In this document: piece after piece, positions 1 to 7,607 of the stretch
Layout of the letters: every line of letters begins with the position of its first letter
Numbering within the stretch: position 1 is the first letter of the stretch
Assembly (NCBI GenBank): GCA_018383195.1
Contig: JAGZOP010000045.1
Span: forward strand, 1 to 17,360
Source: Clostridiaceae bacterium
GTDB lineage: Bacteria; Bacillota; Clostridia; Oscillospirales; Butyricicoccaceae
Length of the DNA: 17,360 nt
Reading direction: 5' to 3'
The notes under the pieces: generated by a model
The model's database searches: none
What the model was told of the DNA's origin: nothing
Seen by the model: the letters and a program-made list of their open reading frames with translations, nothing else
Made by a program: the position numbers and the translations under genes

Positions 1-1561
1 CGATGAGTTCAAGCGGATGCTTGCCGACTGCGAGGCTGGCAAAATCGACATCATCCTGACAAAGAGCATCTCACGGTTTGCCAGGAACACGGTGGACCTT
101 CTGGAAACGGTGCGGCATTTGAAGGACTTAGGTGTCGAGGTGCGTTTTGAGAAGGAGAACATCCGCTCGATGGACGGGGACGGCGAACTGATGCTGACCA
201 TCCTCGCATCCTTTGCACAGGAGGAAAGCCGCAGCATTTCCGACAATGTAAAATGGGGAACGAGAAAGCGGTTTGAAAAGGGCATTCCAAACGGCCGCTT
301 TCAAATCTATGGCTACCGCTGGGAGGGCGACCATCTGGTCATCCAGGAGGATGAAGCGAAGATTGTTCGGCTCATCTATGATAATTACCTGAATGGCTTG
401 TCGGCGGAAACCACGGAAAAGCAACTTGCCAAGATGGGTGTGAAGTCCTATAAAGCGCAGCACTTTGGAAATTCATCCATCCGGCAGATCCTCGGCAACA
501 TTACCTACACGGGAAATCTCCTGTTTCAGAAGGAATATGTAATAGACACCATCAGCAAGAGAAGCAAAATCAACCGTGGGGAGCTACCGCAGTATTTCGT
601 GGAGAATACTCACGAGGCCATTATCCCGATGGAGGTCTACCAGGCGGTGCAGGAAGAAAAAGTACGCCGCCGGGAGCTTGGGGCCTTGGCGAATTGGAGC
701 ATCAATACCTCATGCTTTACTAGCAGGATCAAATGCCCTCTCTGCGGGAAGAACTACCGCAGGAGCGGCAAGCGCCAGCGTAAGAACCCGGACGAGGTAT
801 ACTACATCTGGATCTGCAGGACAAAGAGTGAAAAGGGTGCAAAATCCTGCCCCGCAAAGGCGATCCCGGAAAAGGCGCTGAAGAACGCGTGCGCAGAGGT
901 GCTTGGAACAGCCGAATTTGACGATGCCGTATTTTCAGCGCAGATTGAACAGCTTTATGTAGTTGGAGATGATACGCTGGAATTTCATTTTTATGACGGC
1001 TCGGTTCTGGAAAAGAAATGGAAATCCACAGCCAAAAAGGACTGGTGGACCGAAGAACGCAGAGCCGCCTGGGGTGAGCTTCATAAGCACAAGGCAACCA
1101 ATCCGAACCGGCGCAGATTTTACGAATTTACAGGGCTTATCAAGTGCGGGCAGTGCGGTGAGAGCTTCCGCTGCCAGAGCATGACCCGGAAAGACGGCAC
1201 ACGCATCAGAAGCTGGCACTGCGGAAGGACATGCGGGAATACAAACATCCGGGATGAGATTCTGAAAAGTATGGTCTGCGATGTCCTTGGCCTGGATGCT
1301 TTTTCCGAAGAGTCGATGGATGCGGCGCTGGAGAAAATCACCGTGAATGGTACGGCGGTACGGTTCCACCTCCGTGACGGCAGCGTTGCGGAGCGCGAAT
1401 ACACCCAGCCGAAGCGAAAAGGCACAAAGCACACGGAAGAATTTAAAGAACATATGCGCCAGCTCATGAAGGCCAAATGGAAGGAGGGGAAAATGCATGG
1501 CACAAAGAAAAGTGACAACCATTCCAGCCACGATCAGCCGGTACACGGCGGTGCCGATTAA
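1..1561 (+). CDS. Large serine recombinase, 5'-partial, with two zinc-ribbon modules
   Basis: The gene enters the window already in frame from base 2, so the catalytic serine and the first 80 or so residues lie upstream. Visible parts of the resolvase catalytic domain are TKSISRFARNTVD and FAQEESRSIS. A recombinase domain follows (roughly residues 95-220 counted from the Met at 17). Two cysteine quartets then appear: C240/C243/C267/C278 and C377/C380/C402/C406. Each is followed by a similar stretch ending in an F-x-x-DGSV motif, so the zinc-ribbon module seems duplicated. The protein would cut and rejoin DNA at element attachment sites through a 5' phosphoserine link. The gene overlaps the next recombinase by 65 bases, which implies joint expression. 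It ends at TAA 1559-1561. Family assignment is secure; the recombination target is unknown. Confidence 0.93.
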   Translation, partial: DEFKRMLADCEAGKIDIILTKSISRFARNTVDLLETVRHLKDLGVEVRFEKENIRSMDGDGELMLTILASFAQEESRSISDNVKWGTRKRFEKGIPNGRFQIYGYRWEGDHLVIQEDEAKIVRLIYDNYLNGLSAETTEKQLAKMGVKSYKAQHFGNSSIRQILGNITYTGNLLFQKEYVIDTISKRSKINRGELPQYFVENTHEAIIPMEVYQAVQEEKVRRRELGALANWSINTSCFTSRIKCPLCGKNYRRSGKRQRKNPDEVYYIWICRTKSEKGAKSCPAKAIPEKALKNACAEVLGTAEFDDAVFSAQIEQLYVVGDDTLEFHFYDGSVLEKKWKSTAKKDWWTEERRAAWGELHKHKATNPNRRRFYEFTGLIKCGQCGESFRCQSMTRKDGTRIRSWHCGRTCGNTNIRDEILKSMVCDVLGLDAFSEESMDAALEKITVNGTAVRFHLRDGSVAEREYTQPKRKGTKHTEEFKEHMRQLMKAKWKEGKMHGTKKSDNHSSHDQPVHGGAD

Positions 1562-3068
1562 CAGCACAAAGAAACGCCGCGTTGCCGGATATGCCCGCGT
1601 CTCCACCGACCATGAGGACCAGGTCACCAGCTACGAGGCGCAGGTGGACTATTACACGAATTACATCAAAGGGCGGGACGATTGGGAGTTTGTCGCTATC
1701 TATACGGATGAAGGGATTTCTGCAACGAACACTCGGCGGCGCGAGGGTTTCAAGGCGATGGTGGCAGATGCTCTTGCCGGGAAGATTGACCTCATCGTAA
1801 CAAAGAGCGTCAGCCGGTTTGCCAGAAATACCGTGGACAGCCTGACTACGGTGCGGATGCTCAAAGAAAAAGGCGTGGAGATTTACTTCGAGAAGGAAAA
1901 TATCTGGACGCTGGATGCCAAGGGCGAACTGCTCATCACCATCATGTCGAGCCTTGCACAGGAGGAGAGCCGGAGTATTTCGGAGAACACCACCTGGGGA
2001 CAGCGGAAGCGGTTCGCAGATGGCAAGGCAAGTGTGGCCTACAAGCGATTCCTGGGCTATGACCGGGGGCCGAATGGCGGCTTTGTGGTCAATCCGGAGC
2101 AGGCAAAGACCGTCAAGCTGATCTATAAGTTGTTCCTGGACGGGCTGACCTGCCACGCCATCGCAAAGGAACTGACGGAGCGGAAACTGCCGACTCCCGG
2201 CGGCAAGGCGGTCTGGAGCCAGACCACCGTCCGCAGTATCCTTACCAATGAGAAGTACAAGGGCGACGCCCTCCTACAGAAGGAGTTCACGGTGGACTTC
2301 CTACAGAAGAAGACAAAGAAAAACGAGGGCGAGGTGCCGCAGTATTATGTGGAGGGCAACCACGAGGCTATCATCGATCCGGTGACCTTCGATTATGTCC
2401 AGGCGGAGATGGCGAGACGGACAAAGGACAAGCACCGTTACAGCGGCGTGAGTATGTTCTCCTCGAAAATCAAGTGCGGTGAATGCGGGTGCTGGTACGG
2501 CTCCAAGGTCTGGCACTCCACGGACAAATACCGCCGGGTCATCTACCAGTGCAACCACAAATACAAAGGCGGAAAGCCCTGCAGCACGCCCCATGTCACA
2601 GAGGAGCAGGTCAAGGACGCTTTTGTCCGGGCGGTCAATATTCTGCTTTCGGAAAAGGCTGAGCTGGGTGCCAATGTCCGGGCGGTTATCGCCATGCTGT
2701 GTGGCAGTGCGGAACTGGAAAAGCAGCAGGCGGAACTGAAGGAAGAACTGGAGGTTGTCGTAGGGCTGGTGGAGCGGTGCGTGGCAGAGAACGCCCGGAC
2801 GGCTCTCGACCAGGATGAGTATTCAGAGCGTTACAACGGGCTGGTGAGCCGATATGAAGCGGTCAAGGCACAGTTTGATGAAGTCACCCAGGCGATTGCC
2901 GATAAAAATGACAGGAAGAAGTTGCTGGAGCAGTTCCTCCGCATGGTGGAGACGCAGGAGCCGGTTACAGAATTTGATGAGCGGCTATGGTCGAGTCTGG
3001 TGGATTTTGTGACGGTATACCGTGAGAAGGACATCCGGGTGACCTTTAAAGACGGGACAGAGATATAG
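1497..3068 (+). CDS. Large serine recombinase, complete
   Basis: This is a 523-residue site-specific recombinase of the large serine family. The N-terminal catalytic domain shows GYARVSTD with the nucleophile near S36, DEGIS at 71-75, SRFAR at 106-110 and AQEESRSIS near 154-162. The recombinase domain spans about 180-310. One zinc ribbon follows, with C327, C330, C352 and C362. A glutamate/lysine-rich probable coiled coil (about 404-480) comes next; in this family it controls direction and synapsis. The C-terminus ends in a V-x-F-x-DG motif like those in the upstream gene. The start at 1497 is set by AGGAGG at 1482-1487. It lies inside the end of the preceding recombinase, so the two are probably co-translated and may act together on insertion and excision. 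No recombination directionality factor is visible nearby. Confidence 0.96.
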   Translation: MAQRKVTTIPATISRYTAVPINSTKKRRVAGYARVSTDHEDQVTSYEAQVDYYTNYIKGRDDWEFVAIYTDEGISATNTRRREGFKAMVADALAGKIDLIVTKSVSRFARNTVDSLTTVRMLKEKGVEIYFEKENIWTLDAKGELLITIMSSLAQEESRSISENTTWGQRKRFADGKASVAYKRFLGYDRGPNGGFVVNPEQAKTVKLIYKLFLDGLTCHAIAKELTERKLPTPGGKAVWSQTTVRSILTNEKYKGDALLQKEFTVDFLQKKTKKNEGEVPQYYVEGNHEAIIDPVTFDYVQAEMARRTKDKHRYSGVSMFSSKIKCGECGCWYGSKVWHSTDKYRRVIYQCNHKYKGGKPCSTPHVTEEQVKDAFVRAVNILLSEKAELGANVRAVIAMLCGSAELEKQQAELKEELEVVVGLVERCVAENARTALDQDEYSERYNGLVSRYEAVKAQFDEVTQAIADKNDRKKLLEQFLRMVETQEPVTEFDERLWSSLVDFVTVYREKDIRVTFKDGTEI

Positions 3069-3089
3069 GGATGATAGAAAAGCAAAAAT

Positions 3090-3126
3090 ATTTATGGCGG
3101 CTTTGTACTTCCAAGCCGCCATAAAT
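3090..3126. terminator. Bidirectional intrinsic terminator between convergent transcription units
   Basis: A perfect 14-bp inverted repeat pairs 3090-3103 with 3113-3126 around a 9-base loop. It contains a GC-rich core (GGCGGC/GCCGCC). On the - strand the stem is followed by a T-rich tract (ATTTTTGCTTTT), giving a strong terminator for the metal-uptake operon. On the + strand it follows the recombinase stop by about 20 bases and has a weaker T tail. The two units converge here, so one hairpin serves both. Confidence 0.85.
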
Positions 3127-3136
3127 TTGTATAGAA

Positions 3137-3502
3137 TTATTTCTTTTCGAGAACATTTTTCAGCTTCGCAAAACTCAGTTCACTAATGACATGCTCAAGT
3201 CTACAAGCGTCCTGCGCTGCAATATCATGGGGAACCCCGGCTTCAATAAGCTGTCTGGTAAAAAACTGATGTTTTTCGTAAATCTGTTCGGCAAACTGCA
3301 ATCCCAGTTCTGTCAGGGATAGTGTGCCGTCGGCATTTTTTACAAGATGACCGGATTTGGATAATTCCTTGACCGCCCGGCTTACAGAAGGCTTTTTTAC
3401 GCCTAACTGCTCTGCCACATCCACACAGCGGACATAACCATGTCTTTTCTGCATCATCAAGACTGCCTCCAGATAGTCCTCCATTGCTGATGTCAAAGCC
3501 AT
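3137..3502 (-). CDS. DtxR/MntR-family metal-dependent transcriptional repressor, short form
   Basis: The protein is 121 residues long. It has an N-terminal winged-helix DNA-binding domain (about 5-66, with the recognition helix near KKPSVSRAVKEL) and a helical dimerisation/metal domain. Aligned with MntR, the likely ligands are D9, E12, H78, C100, E103 and H104. The position that is Glu in MntR is Cys, as in DtxR, while D9 is as in MntR, so metal preference (Fe or Mn) is uncertain. There is no C-terminal SH3-like domain. The start at 3502 is preferred over the in-frame ATG at 3517, because the bases between them form a GGGAGGTG ribosome binding site placed for 3502. It is the last gene of the operon, 42 bases after the binding-protein gene, and probably reports intracellular metal to the cluster, directly or through the AraC promoter. 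Confidence 0.9.
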   Translation of the reverse strand: MALTSAMEDYLEAVLMMQKRHGYVRCVDVAEQLGVKKPSVSRAVKELSKSGHLVKNADGTLSLTELGLQFAEQIYEKHQFFTRQLIEAGVPHDIAAQDACRLEHVISELSFAKLKNVLEKK

Positions 3503-3544
3503 TGACACACCTCCCATCCAGAGTATTTTGGGTATTAGCTACCG

Positions 3545-5176
3545 TTATTTTGCCTTTACATTGGCGATCTCAATGAAAAGCTGGTCACTGCCGAAGCTGA
3601 AGGATTCAATCTTGTCACTGTTAAATGCCGCATACTGGTGAGCTGAAGTAAACGGAACCAGCACGGCCTGATCTGCTGTAAAGGTCAGCACCTCGTTATA
3701 GATTTCCTGCACGCGATCCAGATCGGCGGTGCTGTCCAATTCCTTTATGATGTTTGTGCCATTTTCCATCGTCAAAGCAACCTGCCACAAAATCGGGTCG
3801 GACATCATTTCCGGGTTCATATTCGTCATGGTGAGGAACGGGTCATAGTAACCGCCGTAGGTTGTGTGGAGCGAGAAATCAAAATCGGTAGAAACCTGCG
3901 TAAACCACGTCATATTATCCGAACCGCGAGGCGTTACTTCAAACCCTACTTCACCCAATTCCTGAGCAATTACAAGCGCCGCATCGTCCATTGTTCCCTG
4001 ATTGGTGATATAATCCAGCGTAACACTCAATTTTGCGCCATCTTTTTCGCGGATGCCATCGCCATCACTGTCTACCCAACCGGCGCTTTCCAGCAATTCT
4101 TTTGCTTTATCTGCATTGTAGCTGTATGTAGTGGCTTCTACATCGCAATACGGTAGAGAGGTATCCAGCAACTGTTCCGAAGCTGTTTCAAGACCGGAGA
4201 ATACACTGTCGCTGATCGTTTCCTTATCAATCGCATAGGCCACCGCCTGCCGGACAGCGGCATCGTTAAACGGAGCCTCCTGTGTATTGAAGCCGATAAA
4301 ACGGCTGTTGGAAATGCTGTCATCCAATGCGGTGCCAATTCCATCCGCAGAGGAAAGTTCGGTATAACCAGCAAAGCTCAAACGGGATGTACCCGCAAGC
4401 AGATCCACTTCGCCATTGCGCAGAGCGAGAATTGCAGCATCGGGATCCGCGATCACTTTTACGGTAAATTCGTCCACATCAGGCTGTTCTCCCCAATAAT
4501 TGGGATTGCGGACGAAAGTATAAGAGGTTCCGTCACCGTCCCCGGCATACATATAGGGGCCAGTCCCCATTGTCTGGGTCAGCAGTTCTTCTTTAGTTGT
4601 CAAATCCTCATTAAACGCATTGGGCGACACGATTCCCATTGGGTTGCACATGGCAAGGTCGTTCAAAACACCATAATAAGGAGTGGTAAGGTGAATTGCC
4701 ACGGTATGTTCGTCCACCACTTCAATCGACTCCGTGAGTGTTCCAATCTTACCAAAGGATGCAATATAGTCTCCCAAATTGGAGAATGCCGCCTCTAAGC
4801 TGGTTTTTACTGCTTCCGCATTGAGGTCAGCACCGTCCGAAAACTTTACGCCTTCTTTGAGATGGAAAGTGTAGGTCAGTCCATCATCGCTGATGTCCCA
4901 CGTTTCGGCCAGCCCAGCCTTAAATTCACCATTTTCCCGAACGACGAGTGTATCGTAGCAGTTACGGGCATAGTAGGTGAAACCGTAAGTACCATTGGAA
5001 GTGGCAGGGGACATCGCTGGATAGAAGCCGGTGGAAAAATCCCAGCTTTCTGTTGTTGTGATACTTACCGGAGTAGAATCAGAACCGGAAGTATCGGGTG
5101 TTGTACTGTTGCAGGCGCAGAGACCAAGCACCATAACGCCCGCCATCATCAGTGCAGCAAGTGATTTTAGTTTCAT
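3545..5176 (-). CDS. NikA-like ABC transporter substrate-binding lipoprotein (SBP_bac_5)
   Basis: This 543-residue protein belongs to the peptide/nickel binding-protein family. A lipoprotein signal peptide ends in the lipobox LCAC, with the lipidated cysteine probably C22, followed by a Ser/Thr-rich linker. Family motifs include GLAETWDISDDGLTYTF near 88-104, VKFSDG at 110-115, GTGPY at 204-208 and RNPNYWGE at 223-230. HTTYGGYYDPF at 437-447 aligns with the NikA segment HRTWGAPYDPH. The overall pattern is closer to NikA than to typical oligopeptide binders. However, the region matching the NikA arginine that helps hold the chelated metal (LAMCNPMGIVSP, 174-185) has no arginine, so the ligand may differ. 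It is the seventh gene of the operon, after the four importer components, and presumably delivers a metal-chelate, nickel or peptide to them at the outer face of the membrane. Confidence 0.9.
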   Translation of the reverse strand: MKLKSLAALMMAGVMVLGLCACNSTTPDTSGSDSTPVSITTTESWDFSTGFYPAMSPATSNGTYGFTYYARNCYDTLVVRENGEFKAGLAETWDISDDGLTYTFHLKEGVKFSDGADLNAEAVKTSLEAAFSNLGDYIASFGKIGTLTESIEVVDEHTVAIHLTTPYYGVLNDLAMCNPMGIVSPNAFNEDLTTKEELLTQTMGTGPYMYAGDGDGTSYTFVRNPNYWGEQPDVDEFTVKVIADPDAAILALRNGEVDLLAGTSRLSFAGYTELSSADGIGTALDDSISNSRFIGFNTQEAPFNDAAVRQAVAYAIDKETISDSVFSGLETASEQLLDTSLPYCDVEATTYSYNADKAKELLESAGWVDSDGDGIREKDGAKLSVTLDYITNQGTMDDAALVIAQELGEVGFEVTPRGSDNMTWFTQVSTDFDFSLHTTYGGYYDPFLTMTNMNPEMMSDPILWQVALTMENGTNIIKELDSTADLDRVQEIYNEVLTFTADQAVLVPFTSAHQYAAFNSDKIESFSFGSDQLFIEIANVKAK

Positions 5177-5201
5177 AAATCAAACCGTCCTTTCGTTTTT
5201 T

Positions 5202-5232
5202 GTATATATCACGCCCCAAGGAGCGTATATAC
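5202..5232 (-). other. Intercistronic hairpin between the ATPase and binding-protein genes
   Basis: In the 61-base gap, 5202-5214 and 5223-5232 pair as a 10-bp stem with a 3-base bulge and an 8-base loop. On the transcribed - strand it is followed by an A-rich run rather than T, so it is not an ordinary terminator. Such hairpins between transporter genes often set mRNA stability, and here it could raise the amount of the binding protein relative to the membrane components. That role is inferred. Confidence 0.45.
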
Positions 5233-5237
5233 CTATT

Positions 5238-5996
5238 TCAAATCAAGTGGGAAGCGCGCAAAAGCTGTTTGGTATAGGGGTTTTGAAATATCTTCAGATC
5301 CCCATTCCATTGACGGCTTTCGATCAGTTTCCCGTTTTGCATCACATGAATTTCGTCCGCAAGATAAAGCGCCGCGTCAATCTCATGGGTAATGAAAAGA
5401 TAACAGCATTGTTCTTCCTCCTGAACTCTTTTTAGCAATTCCAAAATACTTTTGCGCAGAATGACATCCAAACCGCTGATGGATTCGTCAAAGACGATAT
5501 AGCGTGGGGAAACAGCCAGAGCACGGGCAATCCCTACGCGCTTTTGCTGCCCGCCGGAGAGTTCGCCCGTTTTCTTGTTCGCTGTTTCCTTCGGCATCCC
5601 CATACGGTCAAGCAATTCAAAAATTCTTGCCCGTTCTTTCTCTTTAGGTATATTCAGCAGGTTTCGGATTGGCTCGGCAATCGCCTGATAAACCGTAAAA
5701 TGGGGGTCAAGGGCGCTTTTTCCGTCCTGCAATACCAGTTGGATTGCTTTTGCCGTTTCTTTCCGGTTTCTTTTTCCTTTGCGGGAAATCGGTTTTCCGT
5801 CCAGCAGGATTTGACCGGACGAAGGTGATTCCAGCCCCAAAATTAACCGTGACAAGGTGCTTTTTCCGCAGCCGCTTTCTCCCACCAAAGCGTAGATATG
5901 ATGATCTTCCATAGGCAGGCTCACATCAGAAACCGCATCAAACAGCAACTTATCTTCGCCTTTGTATTGTTTGCTTACATTTTTCACCTCCAGCAT
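5238..5996 (-). CDS. NikE/OppF-like ABC transporter ATPase
   Basis: This 252-residue nucleotide-binding subunit has Walker A GESGCGKS at 39-46, Q-loop Q90, signature LSGGQ at 146-150, Walker B YIVFDES at 166-172 with the catalytic Glu, and switch His204. It ends with the FQNPYTKQLL segment typical of the Opp/Dpp/Nik group. The start at 5996 is chosen over an in-frame ATG at 6029. The upstream GGGGGTGAG is correctly placed for 5996, and this start falls just after the stop of the preceding ATPase gene (6001), whereas 6029 would overlap it. With the other ATPase it should form the heterodimeric motor on the cytoplasmic side of the two permeases. Uptake of nickel, a metal-chelate or a peptide are the choices; the neighbouring metal regulators favour a metal. 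Confidence 0.92.
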   Translation of the reverse strand: MLEVKNVSKQYKGEDKLLFDAVSDVSLPMEDHHIYALVGESGCGKSTLSRLILGLESPSSGQILLDGKPISRKGKRNRKETAKAIQLVLQDGKSALDPHFTVYQAIAEPIRNLLNIPKEKERARIFELLDRMGMPKETANKKTGELSGGQQKRVGIARALAVSPRYIVFDESISGLDVILRKSILELLKRVQEEEQCCYLFITHEIDAALYLADEIHVMQNGKLIESRQWNGDLKIFQNPYTKQLLRASHLI

Positions 5997-6000
5997 GTAC

Positions 6001-6786
6001 TCACCCCCATCCCAAGTGGATCGCCTCAATCAGTTCCTTGGTATAATCAGCTATTGGATTCTGTAAGACCTCTTGGGCGCAGCCTTGTTCTACCATCTGT
6101 CCTTCTTTCAAAATCAGTACATGGCCTCCGACATGCCGTGCAACATCAAAGTCATGGGTGACTAAAAGCAGTGCGCAGCCCTGCTCCTGTAGATGCAAAA
6201 ATTGCTCCACCGCTTTGTCCCTGTGAATCGCGTCTAAAGCGGTAGTCGGTTCATCGGCAACCACCAGCTTTGCGTTACCGGCAATCGCAAGGGCAATGAG
6301 GCAGCGCTGGAGCATACCGCCCGAAAGCTGATACGGCCTGCTGCTTAAAATCCTTTTTGTATCACTAAGCCCTGCCCGAGACAACGCCTGTTCATAAAGA
6401 GACAAGGCTTCCTTTTTCTTCAAATCTTGATGCAGGTTAAGAAATTCGGCCATTTGAGCACCAATTTTTCTGGAAGGGTCGAGCGCCGTCATCGGATTTT
6501 GCGGGATAAAAGCGATTTTATTGCCATAGTACAGCGCCCGTTCTTTTTCCTTTAGCTGTAAAAGCGATCTGTTATCAAAAAAGATTACGCCATTCACTTG
6601 GAAGGCGCTGCTGTTAAGCAGCCCCAAAATTGCCCGGCAGGTCATCGTTTTTCCGCTTCCTGATTGTCCTAAAAGGATAACTGCACCCGCTTCCTCCAAC
6701 GAAAAACTGATGTCCTTCACCAAATCCTGATATGGATTTTTAAGCGCAATGCTAAGATGTTCTACCTGTAACAGCTTTTTGCTCAT
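6001..6786 (-). CDS. NikD/OppD-like ABC transporter ATPase
   Basis: This 261-residue ATPase has Walker A GQSGSGKT at 40-47, Q-loop Q96 in IAFIPQNPMTALDP, signature LSGGM at 154-158, Walker B LVVADEPTTALD at 174-185 and switch His211. The PQNPMTALDP and ADEPTTALD segments are typical of the D-type subunit of dipeptide/nickel importers. The start codon overlaps the stop of the preceding permease gene as ATGA (6786-6783), with an AGGAGG site just upstream inside that gene, so the two are translationally coupled. It should pair with the downstream ATPase. Nothing in its motifs suggests loss of activity. Confidence 0.93.
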   Translation of the reverse strand: MSKKLLQVEHLSIALKNPYQDLVKDISFSLEEAGAVILLGQSGSGKTMTCRAILGLLNSSAFQVNGVIFFDNRSLLQLKEKERALYYGNKIAFIPQNPMTALDPSRKIGAQMAEFLNLHQDLKKKEALSLYEQALSRAGLSDTKRILSSRPYQLSGGMLQRCLIALAIAGNAKLVVADEPTTALDAIHRDKAVEQFLHLQEQGCALLLVTHDFDVARHVGGHVLILKEGQMVEQGCAQEVLQNPIADYTKELIEAIHLGWG

Positions 6787-7607
6787 AGCACATCCTCCTG
6801 CGGCTGAAGAATGTCCCTAAGCGCCTCGCCAAACAGATTGAAGCCTGCGGCGGCAATGAAAATGCAGATACCGGGGTAAATGAGCAGTTCCGGGTGGGAA
6901 TACAACGCCACCTGCGCTTCCTCCAGCATTGCGCCCCATTCAGCCGTTCCGCTGGGCAGACCAAGGCCGAGAAACGAAAAGCTGGAAACCGTGAGGATGG
7001 CCGAAGCTACGCCCGTTGAAAAATACACCAAAAACTGCGGAAGGATATTGGGAATTAAATGGTGAACAATAAGCTGCCACATTCCACAGCCGGACACCCT
7101 CGCGGCGACAATGTAATCCCGCCCAAGTTCCGTTTTGGCATAGGTGCGAATAAGCTGCATAAACCGCGCCCACATGGAGATGACAACCGCCCAAATAATA
7201 TTTTGCAGGCCATTTCCCAAAACGCCGATAATCGCCACTGCGATAATGAGCGTGGGGAAAGCGATAAATACCTGGCTGATTCCTGTCACAACACGGTCAA
7301 ACCAGCCGCCGATACACGCTGTCATCATTCCAAGGATTAAACCAATCCCTCCCAACAGAATCAAAATGGGAAGCGCCAGCCCAAGGGATGCTCTTGCACC
7401 ATAAAGCAAGCGGGATAATTCACACCGCCCAAGCTGATCGGTTCCAAGGGGATAATCGGCGCTCGGCGCTTGATATTTCATCAGTGGATTCACCTCGTCC
7501 GGCGCATGGGGAGCCAAAAGCGGTGCGAGAATTGCAACGGCGCAGATCAGCACAATCAGGCCAAGCCCGATGACCGCCTGCGGATTTCTCCATATTTTAC
7601 GCAGCAT
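6783..7607 (-). CDS. NikC/OppC-like ABC transporter permease
   Basis: This membrane permease has 274 residues from the chosen start. The first membrane helix is about 11-33. It is followed by the conserved PLGTDQLGR...LLYGARASL stretch (53-75), further hydrophobic segments, and the cytoplasmic EAA-type loop GRDYIVAARVSG...NILP (163-190) that docks to the ATPases. The start at 7607 is preferred over an in-frame upstream start at 7658, because AAAGGAGG sits just before it. It overlaps the end of the other permease gene by 11 bases. The two permeases should form the channel of the importer. Subfamily placement (dipeptide versus nickel) rests on context rather than on a diagnostic residue. Confidence 0.92.
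   Translation of the reverse strand: MLRKIWRNPQAVIGLGLIVLICAVAILAPLLAPHAPDEVNPLMKYQAPSADYPLGTDQLGRCELSRLLYGARASLGLALPILILLGGIGLILGMMTACIGGWFDRVVTGISQVFIAFPTLIIAVAIIGVLGNGLQNIIWAVVISMWARFMQLIRTYAKTELGRDYIVAARVSGCGMWQLIVHHLIPNILPQFLVYFSTGVASAILTVSSFSFLGLGLPSGTAEWGAMLEEAQVALYSHPELLIYPGICIFIAAAGFNLFGEALRDILQPQEDVL

Noticed and set aside
935..2156. Long - strand open frames opposite the two recombinases
   Set aside because: They are antisense to well-supported recombinase genes and show low-complexity, arginine-, proline- and serine-rich content typical of shadow frames.
5202..5232. Stem-loop before the binding-protein gene as a terminator
   Set aside because: On the transcribed strand it is followed by an A run, not T residues, and the next gene continues the operon.
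5997..6029. Longer starts for the NikE-like ATPase (6029), NikC-like permease (7658) and DtxR-like repressor (3517)
   Set aside because: In each case a strong ribosome binding site lies inside the extension and points to the internal start, and family alignment begins there.
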